Shown: positions 1 through 11,589, counted from the first letter of the stretch. The stretch is 64,000 nucleotides of DNA from Calvatia gigantea (GCA_025093985.1 JACAAK010000005.1:2542001-2606000), one strand, 5' to 3'. Notes: generated from the letters alone by a model not told the origin. Numbers and translations: made by a program.

Positions 1-523
1 TTCTCGAAGGCACGATGCTGTGATGACCAGCAGCTTTCACTGTCACTATTTTAATATCATGTTCGAAGCTTCTGACAATGAAGCGTGCTAATTTCTGATA
101 TTCACACACATCCCTTCTCTTCTCTCTCTCTCTAGCCTCGGCCCTGTACATGTTCACATCACGCACATCCAACGCACTCGCCAACATCACAATAACATTC
201 AACCAAACCACGATCTCCGCAACGTTCGACTCTAGCCTCGGTTTCGCATCAATACTCAATCTCAGTCCATCACTCATCACCACTTTTGCTTTGACGTTTC
301 TACCGAACTGATACACCTCGTGAGTTTGTGCTCACAGCATTGAATGTCACTATCCCGGATGGCGGGTACGTACTATCCCTCTTCGTCAAGTTAACTTGAA
401 TACCATATATCTAATCCATAACTTTTTATTTTTCCCCCTTGCATTTCGCTCGATATTGGACGTTACATCTACGTATCACATTTCCATGTTCCCCGACACG
501 GACCGAATTCCTACTACACCCAT
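1..523 (+). other. Probable upstream exons of a membrane-protein gene (copy 1)
   Basis: This stretch is closely similar to about 6040-6520 upstream of the second copy of the same gene. After a CT-rich tract ending in CTCTAG near 134, an open stretch encodes a secretory-type beta-rich segment containing LYMFTSRTSNALANIT with N-glycosylation-type NxT/S sites. It then shifts frame into a segment reading TPREFVLTALNVTIPDG, followed by a GTACGT donor-like site. I read it as the extracellular part of the protein that ends at 910. The frame break near 305 suggests either an unrecognised intron or decay. The 5' end of the gene probably lies left of the window. No exon borders are certain. Confidence 0.4.
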
Positions 524-537
524 CCCCCCCCCCCCCC
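524..537. repeat. Poly-C tract (14 C)
   Basis: An uninterrupted run of 14 C residues sits between the upstream exons and the last exon of the membrane-protein gene. The second gene copy lacks this run. It is likely slippage-prone and is also a place where base calls could be wrong. Confidence 0.9.
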
Positions 538-583
538 ACAACCAACTAACAGTCTAACAACAACCCTCCCAATTCTGCCCACA

Positions 584-910
584 ATGACACTCCCATCCTC
601 GTCCTCCCAACCAATTCTATCTCCAACATTCTCAAGACCACGGCCCTACCCAACCGTCGCAACAACCGCAACCGCCGAACCTATTTCGGCATCCTCGGCG
701 AGACACGCGAACATTGCACTCGCGGTTGGTGTTACACTCGGTCTTGGATTGGGGTTGACGAGCGTTACGGCAGCTGGGTATTGGTGGTATAAACGACGAC
801 TAAGACCGAGGTGGACCCGGTCTTTGGTAGATGGTTCTAGATATCTGAATAATGGTGCTAGCAATGGTGGTACTGGTACTGGTGCGTGGAAGAACCGCTT
901 TGCACGCTGA
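584..910 (+). CDS. C-terminal exon of a single-pass membrane protein, copy 1
   Basis: The reading frame from the ATG at 584 encodes about 108 residues. It has a Ser/Pro/Thr-rich linker (residues 1-40), one hydrophobic helix (about 43-66, containing VGVTLGLGLGLTSV), a basic stop-transfer stretch (YKRRLRPR) and a short Gly-rich cytoplasmic tail. This is the usual layout of agaricomycete one-TM surface proteins with a variable ectodomain, whose ectodomain exons probably lie at 1-523. Function is unknown; a sensor or adhesion role would be guesswork. A near copy exists at 6465-6809. Whether 584 is a true start or only an internal Met of a longer spliced protein is open. Confidence 0.4.
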   Translation: MTLPSSSSQPILSPTFSRPRPYPTVATTATAEPISASSARHANIALAVGVTLGLGLGLTSVTAAGYWWYKRRLRPRWTRSLVDGSRYLNNGASNGGTGTGAWKNRFAR

Positions 911-1574
911 TGGGACGAAAAAAGTGGTGAAAAGGCGAAAGAGTTAGGTTTAATGTACCAGGGCTCAAGCGTAGGGTGAAAGGATTTGGAGAGGTGGGGT
1001 GATTTTGGAGGGTAAAAGAGTGGTGCGGTGGTGGTTCGCTGGTCTTGGGACGTCGACAGCTAAAAACGAAGAAGGCTATCGGTCTGGTGGTCGATTTCCT
1101 TGCCTGACCCCGGTGCATGAGGTCCCGATCCCCTGTATTTTCTCTGATGATGTTTCATACCCTCTTTTATCACTGTTTCCCCCCCCCCTTCAATGTCCAA
1201 TGGGACTTGTGCGTTCAGTTATTCGGGTCATTCTTTGGGACATTTTGTGTCAGTTCGCTATCACTTGTTTGCTTTTGGGAAATGATTTATTTGTTGGTCT
1301 TTAATTTTGTTTTAGCCTTATACTGGAGCACTTGGGGATGAGGTGACCACTCTAAAGGTATCGTTGCTCTTACGTCCGAGAAATTAGTGCTTCAGCGCTC
1401 AGCTCCGGGGGAAAATCTCAGCCCTTCCCAAAACCAAGAAATTAAAAGAATCTGGTAGAATGATCCAATCACGTATACAGATTCCTGAACAGACTCCATA
1501 CCAAGCACGAACGTTCTCAGTTAAGGGATACGTTGTCGTTTCCCCTCTTATCCCAAACCATCTCTTCCTTCAGA
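911..1574. other. Intergenic; duplicated flank, no gene supported
   Basis: Nothing convincingly coding is seen. Parts around 1220-1340 match about 7165-7270 and about 9405-9500, and 1380-1570 matches the 5' flanks of the F-box copies at 7606 and 13184. This stretch is therefore part of the duplicated unit and probably contains the F-box promoter. Confidence 0.6.
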
Positions 1575-3135
1575 ATGCCACCCACAGTTTGCAAGCGGCT
1601 GCGGTCAAATACAACCACGTTCGATAAAATCACGTATCGAGGATCCAACCACCGAACCCTCTTACTTCGACGAAGAATCTATTCGTGTCGGTGTTCAAAT
1701 CAGCCAGCTCACTCAGCTACAAGCAGGTCTCTTGGGTCGTCGTAACCAACACCGCTCACCTATCTACGCTCTTCCAGCTGAACTCCTTTCTGCCATATTT
1801 CTGTGCACTTGCACTTCATCTCCGGGGAGTGGGGGCTGGCAACCATATACCAAATTCAATCGCCAAGCCATTGTTTTGAGTTCTGTCTCGTCCCACTGGC
1901 GGCAGATAGTCTTTCAAACACCGAAGCTTTGGGATACAGTGGCTTTGGAGATCGACGAGGACACAGTCGAATCCAGTGCTGGCCTCCTCCAGCACTGTCT
2001 TGAACGCGGAAAAAATACCGACGTGACAGTGGATCTCAAGCTGGACAACAAATCCCGAATGAAGAATCGCGCTCTGCACTACCAATCAATTGCAGATATC
2101 CTTTTCACTCCCGAAGTTACGCATAGGATCAAAACTCTGCGGCTGCAAATTCCACCAGTGGAGTGGTTAGCAAAACTGTCGCACCTTCCTGCGATCCACA
2201 CTCTAGATTTACGGAGCTTGAAAAGCGAAGACGACACTCCCGTTATCCTTGACCTGCACACGCAGTCGTTGCGCAAACTCTCTCTTTTATGGGAGTGTCG
2301 GCCTGAATCAATCAATCTCCCCTCATCAGCTGCAGGTTCTAACAATCGGTAGTACGCCAGCTGACATCAACTTGGCGCTCCTACGCCAGTGCCCGAACCT
2401 AGTTGAATGTTATAATTGGGACCCTCTCTCCCCGGCATTCCCGGGCTTCGGTTCCCTCACTACCCCGCTTACTTTGGATCGTCTGGAGAACCTGACCTGG
2501 TCGGCTAGTGAGGGTTTTGGAGATATCACCTCAGTCCAAAATTTGCGCCTACCTGCTATCACGCATCTTCACTTGATTAGTGTCGCCAATGAACCAGCAA
2601 TGCCTGTCATTCACCTTCTGCCACCAACATTCAGGAACACTGAAATCGCTAGAACTCGACAATTTTCTGTCATGGCAGGACGATGATATCGGGCGATTGC
2701 TCCGCCATGCTATGCCACATCTCGGGGAATTGAGATTGAATTACTGGCCACTAAGCCAGGTTGATCGAAGCGGTCCGTGTTCTGACGCCAAGTAACGAGG
2801 AGTTTGCCCAGGATGAGATCAAAGTTTTGCCTCGTCTCCAATCTTTGATTTTGAGTCCCTCTGATGACCTCGACGGCGAATTGGCGAGGGCACTCAGTCT
2901 ACTTCCTTCTCGCTCGGGCGACGACACAGCCGATGTGATTGGCCTTTTTCTAGAGATGCTGGAAAGGAGACGAGCGGGTCAACTTACCCCATTTCGCCTT
3001 GACCTACCTGCACTATGGGATGACGACAGGGAGCTGATATGGTCGGTTGAGTTGCACGATAAATTTAGGCGAGCTATCGAAGGTCGGCACATAGAGGTCC
3101 TGCAGGATTCGGAGGCCCTAGAATGGTTGCTTTAA
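1575..3135 (+). pseudogene. F-box/LRR protein pseudogene, copy A
   Basis: Aligned by eye to the intact copies at 3834 and 15516, this copy covers the whole length from the start ATG (1575) to the family C-terminus ending EWLL and the stop at 3133-3135. Four single-base insertions break it: near 1590 (before GGCTGCGG), near 2330, near 2612 and near 2758. Each moves the frame by +1, so the reading frame passes through all three frames. The F-box motif (SPIYALPAELLSAIF) and the SSHWRQIVFQTPKLWDTV segment are still readable. In intact relatives the F-box would recruit Skp1 to an SCF ubiquitin ligase and the LRR-like part would bind a target. As read, no full-length protein can be made. Confidence 0.8.
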
Positions 3136-3833
3136 ATGACCTTTGTTGCGAGTACATAGCAAAAATGGGGTGACGTCTGCGAGCTGCCAAACTTCCCGTA
3201 ACTCGCCTACAACCAAGTTTATTTCTTGTTAGTTGAACGGTGAAACTCTAAGATTTGCCACATGTACAAAGTACGTTTGGTGCCTCTTCATTGAAATTAC
3301 AACAGCATCCACATTCACATTCCACATACTTCATAAATTAACGGCATTCGTTGAAGTGAAGCAAGTTGGAAGTTCAAGGGCAGTAGGAGCCGCAGAGGTA
3401 CACATGGGGATGATAGAACGCTTGTATTGAACACATTCACGCGATTTTCGAAAGTATTTTTCGCGAATGCAAAATGCTTTGGCGGTCGGCAGGTTGATTA
3501 GTGGTACGTGTTCTTAGGCGCTCCGGTGGTATTGTCAAGTGCATGCCTGTTCCTAAAGATATTAGGGTCAAATCAAGACAGGTGACTGGGCAGGAGTCTG
3601 GATCCAGTTGTCCTATGCCAAACAAAGAGGAGGAGTAGATGGCAGAACGCGACGGGTGGGATCATGTTCGTTGATCTGGTACCAACCAATTGTTCTCCCC
3701 ACTTCAAAACAACGTGGCCAGGAAGTCGTGAATGATGTGAACATTCGGACCACGGGCAGCTGATGGTATACTATTAATACGGTGTAACCCCGTCGTCACA
3801 CTCACCCTCCCACCCCAGACTACCTCTTCTCCC
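3136..3833. other. Intergenic; duplicated 3' flank
   Basis: The first 250 bases match the 3' flanks of the F-box copies ending at 9171, 14738 and 17069 (shared stretch around AAGTTTATTTCTT, then a second block around ACATACTTCAT). This shows that duplication included downstream DNA. The rest holds no supported gene. Confidence 0.6.
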
Positions 3834-5405
3834 ATGATGCCACCCATGCCTTGCAACGGCTGCGGCCAAATTCAACCACGTCTGATAATATCATGCATCA
3901 AAGATCCAACCACCGATCCCTCTTACTTCGATGAAGAACTTATTCGAGTCAATGCTCAAATTCACCAATTCATCAGGCTACGAGCAAGCCTTCTGGGTCG
4001 TCGCAACCAGCATCGTTCACCCATCTATACTCTTCCATTTGAACTCCTTTCTACCATATTTTCGTACACGTGCACTTCCGGAATGGCGTCCTCGGGCGAT
4101 GAGAACTGGGAAGTATCTACCCCATTCAATCCCCAAATCATCGTTTTGGGCACTGTCTCATCACACTGGCGAAAAGTAGTCCTTCAAACAGCGACACTTT
4201 GGGATAGAGTGACTCTGAAGGTCTACGAAGACGCAGTGGAATCCAAGACCGCCCTCCTCCAGCACTATCTCAAACATGCGGGAGACTTTGACGTGACAGT
4301 GGATCTCAAGTTATACAATGAATCTCAAATGAAGGACCACGCTCTGCACTATCGGTCAATTGCGGATGTCCTTTTCACCCCCGGGAATGCCCAGAGGATA
4401 AAAACCCTGTGGCTGAGAAATCCACCAGTGGAATGGCTGGCAAAGCTTTCACAACTCCCTGGAATCCACACTTTACATTTAGCGAGCTTGGAAAATGATG
4501 ACGACACTCCCATAACCCTTGACTTGCACGCGCAACCACTGTGCAGACTCTCCCTTTTCCAGACGCGCTGGAAGTCGGTCAATCTCCCCCCATCGCTCCA
4601 GGCCCTAGCAGTCCATGGTATGCCAGCCGACTTCAACTTGGCACTCCTACGGCAGTGCCCAAACTTGGTTGAATTTCGTAACTGGAGACCTCTCTCCCCA
4701 TCCTTCGGCTCTATCGCTACCCCACTTACTTTGCACTGTCTGGAGACCCTGACTTGGTCGGTTAGTCGGGGCTTTAGGGATATCACCTCAATTCACAATT
4801 TACGCCTGCCTGCTATTAAGCATCTTCACTTAGTTGAGGTCGATGACGGACAAGCAATGCCTGTCATCGCCTTCTGCCACCAATACTCGTCAACATTAAC
4901 GTGGCTGGAACTCGAAAGTTTTAGGACCTGGCGGGCTGGTGATTTTGAACGGTTATTCCTCCATAATCTGCCACACCTCGAGGTATTGGGCCTATTTTTC
5001 TGGCCACTAAGCAAATTGATCGTAGCTGTCCGTGTTCTGACGCCAAGTGATGAGGAGTTTGCTCGTAATGAAGTCAATTCCTTACCTCGTCTCCGATCTC
5101 TGACGTTGAGTGCCGATGACACAGATGATCCCGATGGTGAACTGGCGAGGGCACTCAGTCTACTACCTTCTCGCATGGGCGACGACGCAGTCAACATGAT
5201 TGATCTATTTCTGGGGATGCTGGAGAAGAGGAGAGCAGGTCAACTGACCCCATTTCACCTTGATCTACCTGCCCTCTGGGATGGCGACAGGAAGCTAATA
5301 TGGTCAACTAGGATGCGGGATAGATTTAAGCAAGCTATCAAAGGTCGGCGCATTGAAGTTCTACAAGATTCAGAGGTCTTAAAATGGTTATCTTATTTGT
5401 ACTGA
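3834..5405 (+). CDS. F-box/LRR-type protein, intact copy B
   Basis: A single-exon gene of 523 aa. It has an N-terminal Cys motif (CNGCGQIQP, residues 7-15, with another Cys at 21) and a short helix around 35-56. The F-box is at about 62-127, seen as SPIYTLPFELLSTIF followed by SSHWRKVVLQTATLWDRV. A leucine-rich LRR-like region reaches the C-terminus, with segments such as LALLRQCPNLVEF and LPRLRSLTLSA. Family knowledge: such proteins act as substrate receptors of SCF ubiquitin ligases in the cytosol or nucleus; the substrate is unknown. Two Met codons in a row (3834, 3837) make the exact start uncertain by one residue. It is one of five related copies here and one of two with an unbroken frame. 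Confidence 0.85.
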   Translation: MMPPMPCNGCGQIQPRLIISCIKDPTTDPSYFDEELIRVNAQIHQFIRLRASLLGRRNQHRSPIYTLPFELLSTIFSYTCTSGMASSGDENWEVSTPFNPQIIVLGTVSSHWRKVVLQTATLWDRVTLKVYEDAVESKTALLQHYLKHAGDFDVTVDLKLYNESQMKDHALHYRSIADVLFTPGNAQRIKTLWLRNPPVEWLAKLSQLPGIHTLHLASLENDDDTPITLDLHAQPLCRLSLFQTRWKSVNLPPSLQALAVHGMPADFNLALLRQCPNLVEFRNWRPLSPSFGSIATPLTLHCLETLTWSVSRGFRDITSIHNLRLPAIKHLHLVEVDDGQAMPVIAFCHQYSSTLTWLELESFRTWRAGDFERLFLHNLPHLEVLGLFFWPLSKLIVAVRVLTPSDEEFARNEVNSLPRLRSLTLSADDTDDPDGELARALSLLPSRMGDDAVNMIDLFLGMLEKRRAGQLTPFHLDLPALWDGDRKLIWSTRMRDRFKQAIKGRRIEVLQDSEVLKWLSYLY

Positions 5406-5433
5406 TTGTCCTTTTGTTACCAGTAGTTATCAG

Positions 5434-5480
5434 TATTGGAGACCGTAGGGGCCCTCGTAGTCCGCTTCGCAAATTACAAT
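5434..5480 (+). repeat. Scrap of the 5' coding end of the NACHT gene
   Basis: About 45 bases match the first exon of the NACHT gene (about 9563-9610), including the shared stretch GGCCCTCGTAGTCCGCTTCG. The match stops abruptly at 5481, where the sequence turns into the membrane-protein gene copy 2. It sits just downstream of F-box copy B, as the full NACHT gene follows F-box copy C, so it looks like the remnant of a lost NACHT copy from the tandem duplication. Confidence 0.75.
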
Positions 5481-5510
5481 GTCACCCTGGTGACCCTTAA
5501 TTAGTTCCCG

Positions 5511-6809
5511 TTGGTACTCCACGTCAAGGCAATTTCCTGCCTGCGCCCTGATTGTTACCCAACTTCCCGCTACCTTGTCCCCACCGCTCTTCGGCAAACC
5601 GGATTTTGGAGTTTTCATCATTGTGTGGCACGAATCTTTACGATACCCATAGACTCGCCTCAAATCATCTACACTCCTTTCATCCGCGACGACATTACAA
5701 CACTTTCTAATCCCAATGCAGGCAACAGCAGCTGGTACGTGTTACTATTCTCGTGATTTCTGATAATTCCTATTCACGTCAAACATGCGTCATCAATTTT
5801 AGGGTGACAGACTTGTGAACAAACAGCCGTTGATCTCAACGACAGGTCCTGATCCAGATTATACCTCATCTCTCTAGCTTCGTGGTGAGCACCTATTTCT
5901 GTCTAACTCCTTGTTTTTTATTATAATTATATCTTCACACATCACCGCATGGATACATCTTTCGTTCATTTCTGTGCCATGCGGCTCGATAATCAGTTGA
6001 ATGAACAAGACGCTGTTTCATCATCATTTGGATTACCTTCTTGGGGGCACGACGGTTCGCACTACCACCATTTTAGCATCATGTTCTAAATCCCTGAAAT
6101 TCAAATGTGCCAATTTCTGATATTCACGCATGTCTCTCTTCTCTCTCTAGGTTCGGCCTCGTACATGTTCACATCATGCACATCCAACGCACTCACCTAC
6201 GTCATGTTAACACCCAACCAAACCACGATCTCCGCAATGTTCGACTCTAGCCTCGATTTCACATCAATAGCTTGACCTCAGTCCATCATTCATCACCATT
6301 TTTGCCTTGGCGTTTCTCCTTAGTGATACTCCTCGTGAGTTTGTGCTCGCAGTGTTAAATGTCACAATCCCAGATGGCATGTACGTACCCCTCCCCATCA
6401 ACTTGACTTGAAACTATATATCTAATCTGTCACTATCTATTCCCCCCTTGCATTTTGTTCAACATTGGACGGCGCGTCTCCGCCAGTCGCATTACTATGT
6501 TCCCCGGCGCGGGCCAAACCACTACCACAACCTTCAACCCCCACAACCACACGGTCTAATAACAACCTTCCCAATTTCCCAACAATGACACTCCCATCTT
6601 CATCCTCCTCACTCGTCCTTTTTCCAACAACACCCTCTAAATCACGGCCCTACCCAACCACCGTATCTACCACAACCGCCGAGCCTGTTTCGGCATCCTC
6701 AGCGAGACGTGTCAACGTCGCACTCGCGGTTGGTGTTAGCATCAGTCTTGGATTGGGTTTGACAAGCAATTACGTCGGCAGGGTATTGGTGAAAATAAAA
6801 CGACGATGA
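5511..6809 (+). pseudogene. Single-pass membrane protein, copy 2 (probably decayed)
   Basis: This is a second copy of the gene at 1-910. Around 5640-5735 an ectodomain start is readable (IDSPQIIYTPF, then NPNAGNSSW), followed by a possible intron (GTACGT at 5736, TTTTAG near 5802). Stretches at 6120-6400 match the ectodomain exons of copy 1. The last exon (ATG at 6585) matches copy 1 through the hydrophobic helix (VNVALAVGVSISLGLGL), but about one extra base near 6768 shifts the frame and ends the protein at 6809, replacing the basic tail. I therefore read it as a pseudogene or a shortened variant. Function is unknown. Confidence 0.45.
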
Positions 6810-7605
6810 CGGCCGAAATGGACTCCATCTTTGGCGGGCGGTGTGAGATTTGAGAGTGGTGCTGGTACGTGGAGGAACCGCTCGCTTTGTGTGCTGATGG
6901 GACGAAAAACTGGTGAAAAGGCGAAAGTCTCAAGGGAAGATTGAGTTCGATGCATCGGGCCCGGGCGCATTTTAGGACGCGTGGTCTTGGGACGTCCATA
7001 ACTAATAAGCAAAAAAGAAGTTAGGCTGGTGGGCGATCTCCTTCCCGGCCTTGGTGCACAATGTCCGGGTCTCCTGTGTTTATTGGTGGTATTTTACGTC
7101 CGCTTTCATCACCAGCAACGCTTTTACCAATACCAAAGTGGATTATAATTTATTCTTGTTCTTTCTCTGGGACATTGTGTCGGTTCACCACTTGTTTGTT
7201 TTTGGAAAAAAATTCATTGGTTGGTCTTTAATCGTTGTTATTGTTCTACATGGGGGCACTGATGAATAAGTCGGCGATCACTCTCAATGTCAAGTAAGCA
7301 GTGATTTGAGTTACAAGGGTACACCTGGCGCGAAAGCTTGGACTTGGTAAGTCTAGGTCCCTTACGACCGAGAAATTAGCGCTCAGTTTCTTTGAAAACC
7401 CCAGCCCTCCCGAATGGGACCCTCCCAATATGTTCCAGGAATCTGGCAGAATGATTACGTACCCAGATCCCCAAAATGGACTCCGTGCCTAAAGGCCAAA
7501 AATGGGAAGCGAAAAAAAAACACATACATAACCCGTACCAAACTCAACCTTCAACTAAGGAAGACGTTGTTGTTTACCCTCCTATCCCAAACCATCTCTT
7601 CCCCC
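6810..7605. other. Intergenic; duplicated flank
   Basis: This matches the interval between the membrane-protein gene and F-box copy A (911-1574) in several blocks, including the 5' flank just before the F-box ATG. Open frames here have no recognisable content. Confidence 0.6.
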
Positions 7606-9171
7606 ATGATATCACCCACACCTTGCAACGGCTGTGGTCAAATTCAACCATATTTGATAATATCATGTATCGAGGATCCAGCCACCGATCCCTCTTACTT
7701 CGATGAAGAATTTATTCGTGTCGGTGCTCAAATCCACCAACTCATCAGGCTACAGGCAAGTCTCCTGGCTGGTCGTAACCGGCGTCGTTCACCCATCTAC
7801 ACGCTTCCATTTGAACTCCTTTCTGCCATATTTTCGAGTCCATGCGCTTCATCTCCAAACAATACGGGTTGGGAGGCGTCTGCCGAATTTAATCGCCAAG
7901 TCATCGTTTTGAGTTCTGTTTCATCACACTGGTGACAAGTAGTCTTCTTCAAACACCGAAGCTTTGGGACACAGTGACTCTGGAAATCTTCGGGAACACG
8001 GTAGGGCCAACGCCGTCGTCCTCCAGCACCGCCTCGAACACGCAAAAAACCTCGACGTGACGGTGAATCTCAAGCTGTTCGATAAATCCCGAATGAAAAA
8101 TCGCGCTCTGCACTACCAATCAATTGCGGATGCCCTTTTCACTCCCGAAAATGTGCACACGATTAAATCTCTGCGGCTGAAAAATCCCCCAGTGGAATGG
8201 TTGACGAAACTGTCGCAGCTTCCTGGGGTCCACACTTTAGATCTATGGGACTTGGAAAGTGAAGACAACACTCCCGTCATCCTTGACCTGCACGCGCAAA
8301 CACTGCGTGGACTCTCCCTTTCCTGGTGGTGCCGGCCTGAATCAATCATTCTCCTCCCATCGCTCCAGATTTTAACAATCGGTGGTATGCCAGCTGACAT
8401 CAACTTGGCGCTCCTACGCCAGTGCCCGAACTTAGTTGAATGTCGTAACTGGAGACCTCTCTCCCCACCCCCAGGCTCTGGTTCCATTACTACCCCACTC
8501 ACCTTGCACCGTCTGGAGGCCCTAACTTGGTCGGTCAGCGAGGGCTTTAGAGATATCACCTCAGTTCAAAATTTACGCCTACCCACTACTATAAAGCATC
8601 TTCGCTTGATTGACGTTAACAATGAACAAGCAATGCCTGTCATCACCTTCTACCACCAACACTCAGGAACATTGACGTCGCTAGAACTTGAAAGCTTCAT
8701 GTGATGGAGGTCGGTGATGTTGGGAGATTACTTCGCCATACTGTGCCCCATCTCGAGGTATTGGGACTGATTTGTTGGCCACTAAGCCAGCTGATCGAAG
8801 CTGTCTGCGTTCTGACACCAAGTAACGAGGAGTTTGCCCATAACGAGGTCAAGTTTCTGCCTCGCCTCCAGTCACTGACATTGAGTGCCGCTGATTCTGT
8901 TGACCTCAACAGTGAACTAGCGAGGGCACTCAGTCCACTTCCTTCTCGCTCGGGCAGTGACGTGGCTGACATGGTTGACCTTTTCCTGAAGATGCTAGAA
9001 AGGAGGAGAGCAGGTCAACTTACCTCATTTCGCCTTGATCTACCTTCTCTGTGGGATGGCGGCCGGAAGCTGGTATGGTCAGCTCAGTTGCAGAGTAGAT
9101 TTAGGCAAGCTATTGAGGATCGGCACAGCGAGGTCCTGCAGGATTCGGAGGTCTTGGAGTGGTTGCTTTAA
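7606..9171 (+). pseudogene. F-box/LRR protein pseudogene, copy C
   Basis: This is a full-length copy of the family from the ATG at 7606 (MISPTPCNGCGQIQP) to EWLL before the stop at 9171. Breaks relative to intact copies are: a TGA replacing the Arg codon after SSVSSHW (7933-7935), a 2-base insertion just after it, a 1-base deletion near 8005, a TGA at 8702-8704 and a 1-base deletion close by. All domains remain recognisable between breaks: F-box near 7790-7960, LRR-like region beyond. It is flanked by membrane-protein copy 2 upstream and the NACHT gene downstream. It is the most damaged of the five copies. Confidence 0.8.
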
Positions 9172-9559
9172 ATGACCTTTTGTTACGAGTGAATATCACA
9201 AATGGGGCGATGCCACTGAACTGCTGGACCTCCCCTAACTCATCTACAACCAAGTTTATTTCTTATTACCTGGATGGCGAAACTTTTAGGATTTTCTGCA
9301 TGTCCCAAGTACGTTTCATGTCTCTCCATCGAAACTACAACAGTATTCACGTACGTGCTCCACATACTTCATTGAAGCGAAGCAAGTATGCCACTTGAAC
9401 GCTTTTGGGGATAGTTTATTGGTTGGTCCTTAATTGTCGTTGTATCCCGTGAGACCGGGGCTCGAGGGAATAAATGATCACTCTGAATGTCAAGTAATCG
9501 ATGATTGGCCACTAGCATAGGCGCGCTGATCAATCTCTACTTTGGACCTCAACCTTCAC

Positions 9560-11589
9560 ATGCTATTGGAGACCATAAAGGCCCTCGTAGTCCGCTTCGC
9601 AAATTACAATGACATAGTAGAACAAGCGCAGTCACCCTCGAATGTAATCGAAGAAACAACTCCTCCCAATCAAACCACACAAGCCGGGTCGGTCAATGCC
9701 AAGCCCAGCGCTTATCCGAATAATGCACCAGATCCGAATTCGGGGCTATTTTATGGAGGTCTGTGAGCAGTGAAACAGTCCTATCTGTTATTTACAATCT
9801 GTAGAGCAACCTGCGGCAACTATGTTGGGTTCCGATTTCTTCTCGAATGCGCACGACGTGGTGATGAACAATCCAACCCTCATCTCTTACATCATTAACT
9901 CTGGTAGAACGGGTGCGTATCTCTTTTCACTCCCTTTAGATCCTGATCAATACTACTTCTAGTTCTACAACTCCTCGAAAAACGGATGATTCGTGGCGCC
10001 GAGGTTGACTCTTCAGCACGAGACCCCCCACCCAAGTGTCACCCTGATACCCGCAAAGGCTTGAGGATTCGGATCACTGACTGGGTTACTAACGCAGACC
10101 GTCATTGGAGGATGCTATGGGTTATGGGACCTATGGGTGTCGGAAAATCTGCACTTGCGCAGACCATTGCCGAAGAGCTCAAGGAGATAGGCCGTCTTGG
10201 TGCCGCTTTGTTCTTCTCGAGGCCTGGCGGCCGGGACGATCCCAACGGTGTTATTCCTACACTCGCATATCAGCTCGCCGTGAAAATTCCAGAGTACAGG
10301 CGGATCATCACTCAAGTTCTTGCGGATAATCCTGGCATCCTCGAGAAAAACCGTCGGACCCAATTCAAGGAACTTATCATTGATCCCTTCCAAAATCTCA
10401 TGACCCAACGTGTACTAAATACCCGCCAGCCATTGTTGATCATCATTGACGGATTGGACGAGTGTAATGGCAAGGAGGCACAGTGCGAGTTCATCGAACT
10501 CATCGGCGAGCATGCTCGACGGATGGTTGAGTTCCCCCTCTTGTGGATGATCTGTAGTCGACCGGAGTGGCATCTGAAGGGAATGCTATCGCACCCAGAT
10601 TTCCATGTTCCCGGTGAGCGTGAAAACCTCCTCATTGACGATGGCGAGGCCCAACAGGACGTGACACACTTCCTTCGGGATCGCTTTCGAGACATCTACC
10701 ACAAATATCAGGATCGCCTTGAGCCAGGTTGGCCATTAGAGGCATACCTTCGACAAATCTCGATATCTGCATCCGGCCACTTTGCGTTCGCCTCAACAAT
10801 CGTCAAATTCGTTGGTGACCAAAGCTACGCAGATCCTCGTGGCCAACTCGATCTTTGTGTACGTTTTCTTGGAGGTTCCGGAATACCAGGGGCTATGAAT
10901 CCATTGCATGCACTGGATCTCCTCTACCGCCAGGTTCTCTCCGACGTACCTGACCACATTCTGGCAACCACTATGCGTATCCTGGGCGTATCTATATTGT
11001 ATCCCAACGCTCTTCTCACCACGCACAACCAAGCTAATTTCCTCTGCATTGATCAGTCCAACTTTTACCGCTCACTTCAATACCTGCACTCTGTCCTTGA
11101 CATCCCCTCCGGAACGGACGCTGTCCGACACCCACTCCGCTTCTACCATGCTTCATTCTCAGATTATCTCAGTGACCCCAGGCGATCTGGCCTTTTTACT
11201 ATTAACAAACTGGCTGTTCACTATGATGTTGCGACACATTCCCTTATGTGGCAAAGGCGACCCGTTAGTCCCGAGGTGAAACACGGTGAGAATGATACTC
11301 TTCTAATCCCCAGCTCAAATTCAACTTGACCTTTAAAGATGGTTATTCTTCTCCGTTCCCCGCACTGGAATGGGTCCGTCCCGAGGTGAAAGCAGAAAAG
11401 GTTCTATCAGATCTGAGGAATCTTTCGTCGGCGGTCGGGTGGGAAGCCTGCTGTCGTGTTTCCGCCAAGGATCTTCCAAGTCTTATAACTCAACTGAAAT
11501 ATTTTGGCTTCAAGGAGGCGGAGAGGGACCTGATTAAACCCGCCAATTTCCTTGTCTGGCTTTACAAATTGGTGCAGTTCGACAACTAA
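9560..11589 (+). CDS. NACHT-type STAND NTPase (NLR-like)
   Basis: Predicted exons are 9560-9758, 9805-9912, 9963-11275 and 11314-11589, giving 631 aa in phase throughout. The last intron is only 38 nt. The NTPase core has Walker A GPMGVGKSA (about residues 158-166) and Walker B LLIIIDGLDEC (about 260-270), preceded by the family's CHPDTRKGLRIRITDWV segment. The C-terminal half shows the PLRFYHASFSDYL motif typical of agaricomycete NACHT proteins. No WD40, ankyrin or TPR repeats are visible, so the ligand-sensing part is short or absent. Family knowledge: fungal NACHT proteins are signal-sensing switches linked to non-self recognition and regulated cell death; its own role is inference. The first 44 bases after ATG recur at 5434. 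An extra upstream exon cannot be excluded. Confidence 0.8.

Noticed and set aside
3437..3625. Small minus-strand open frame downstream of F-box copy A
   Set aside because: Short, not repeated next to the other F-box copies, and without recognisable content.
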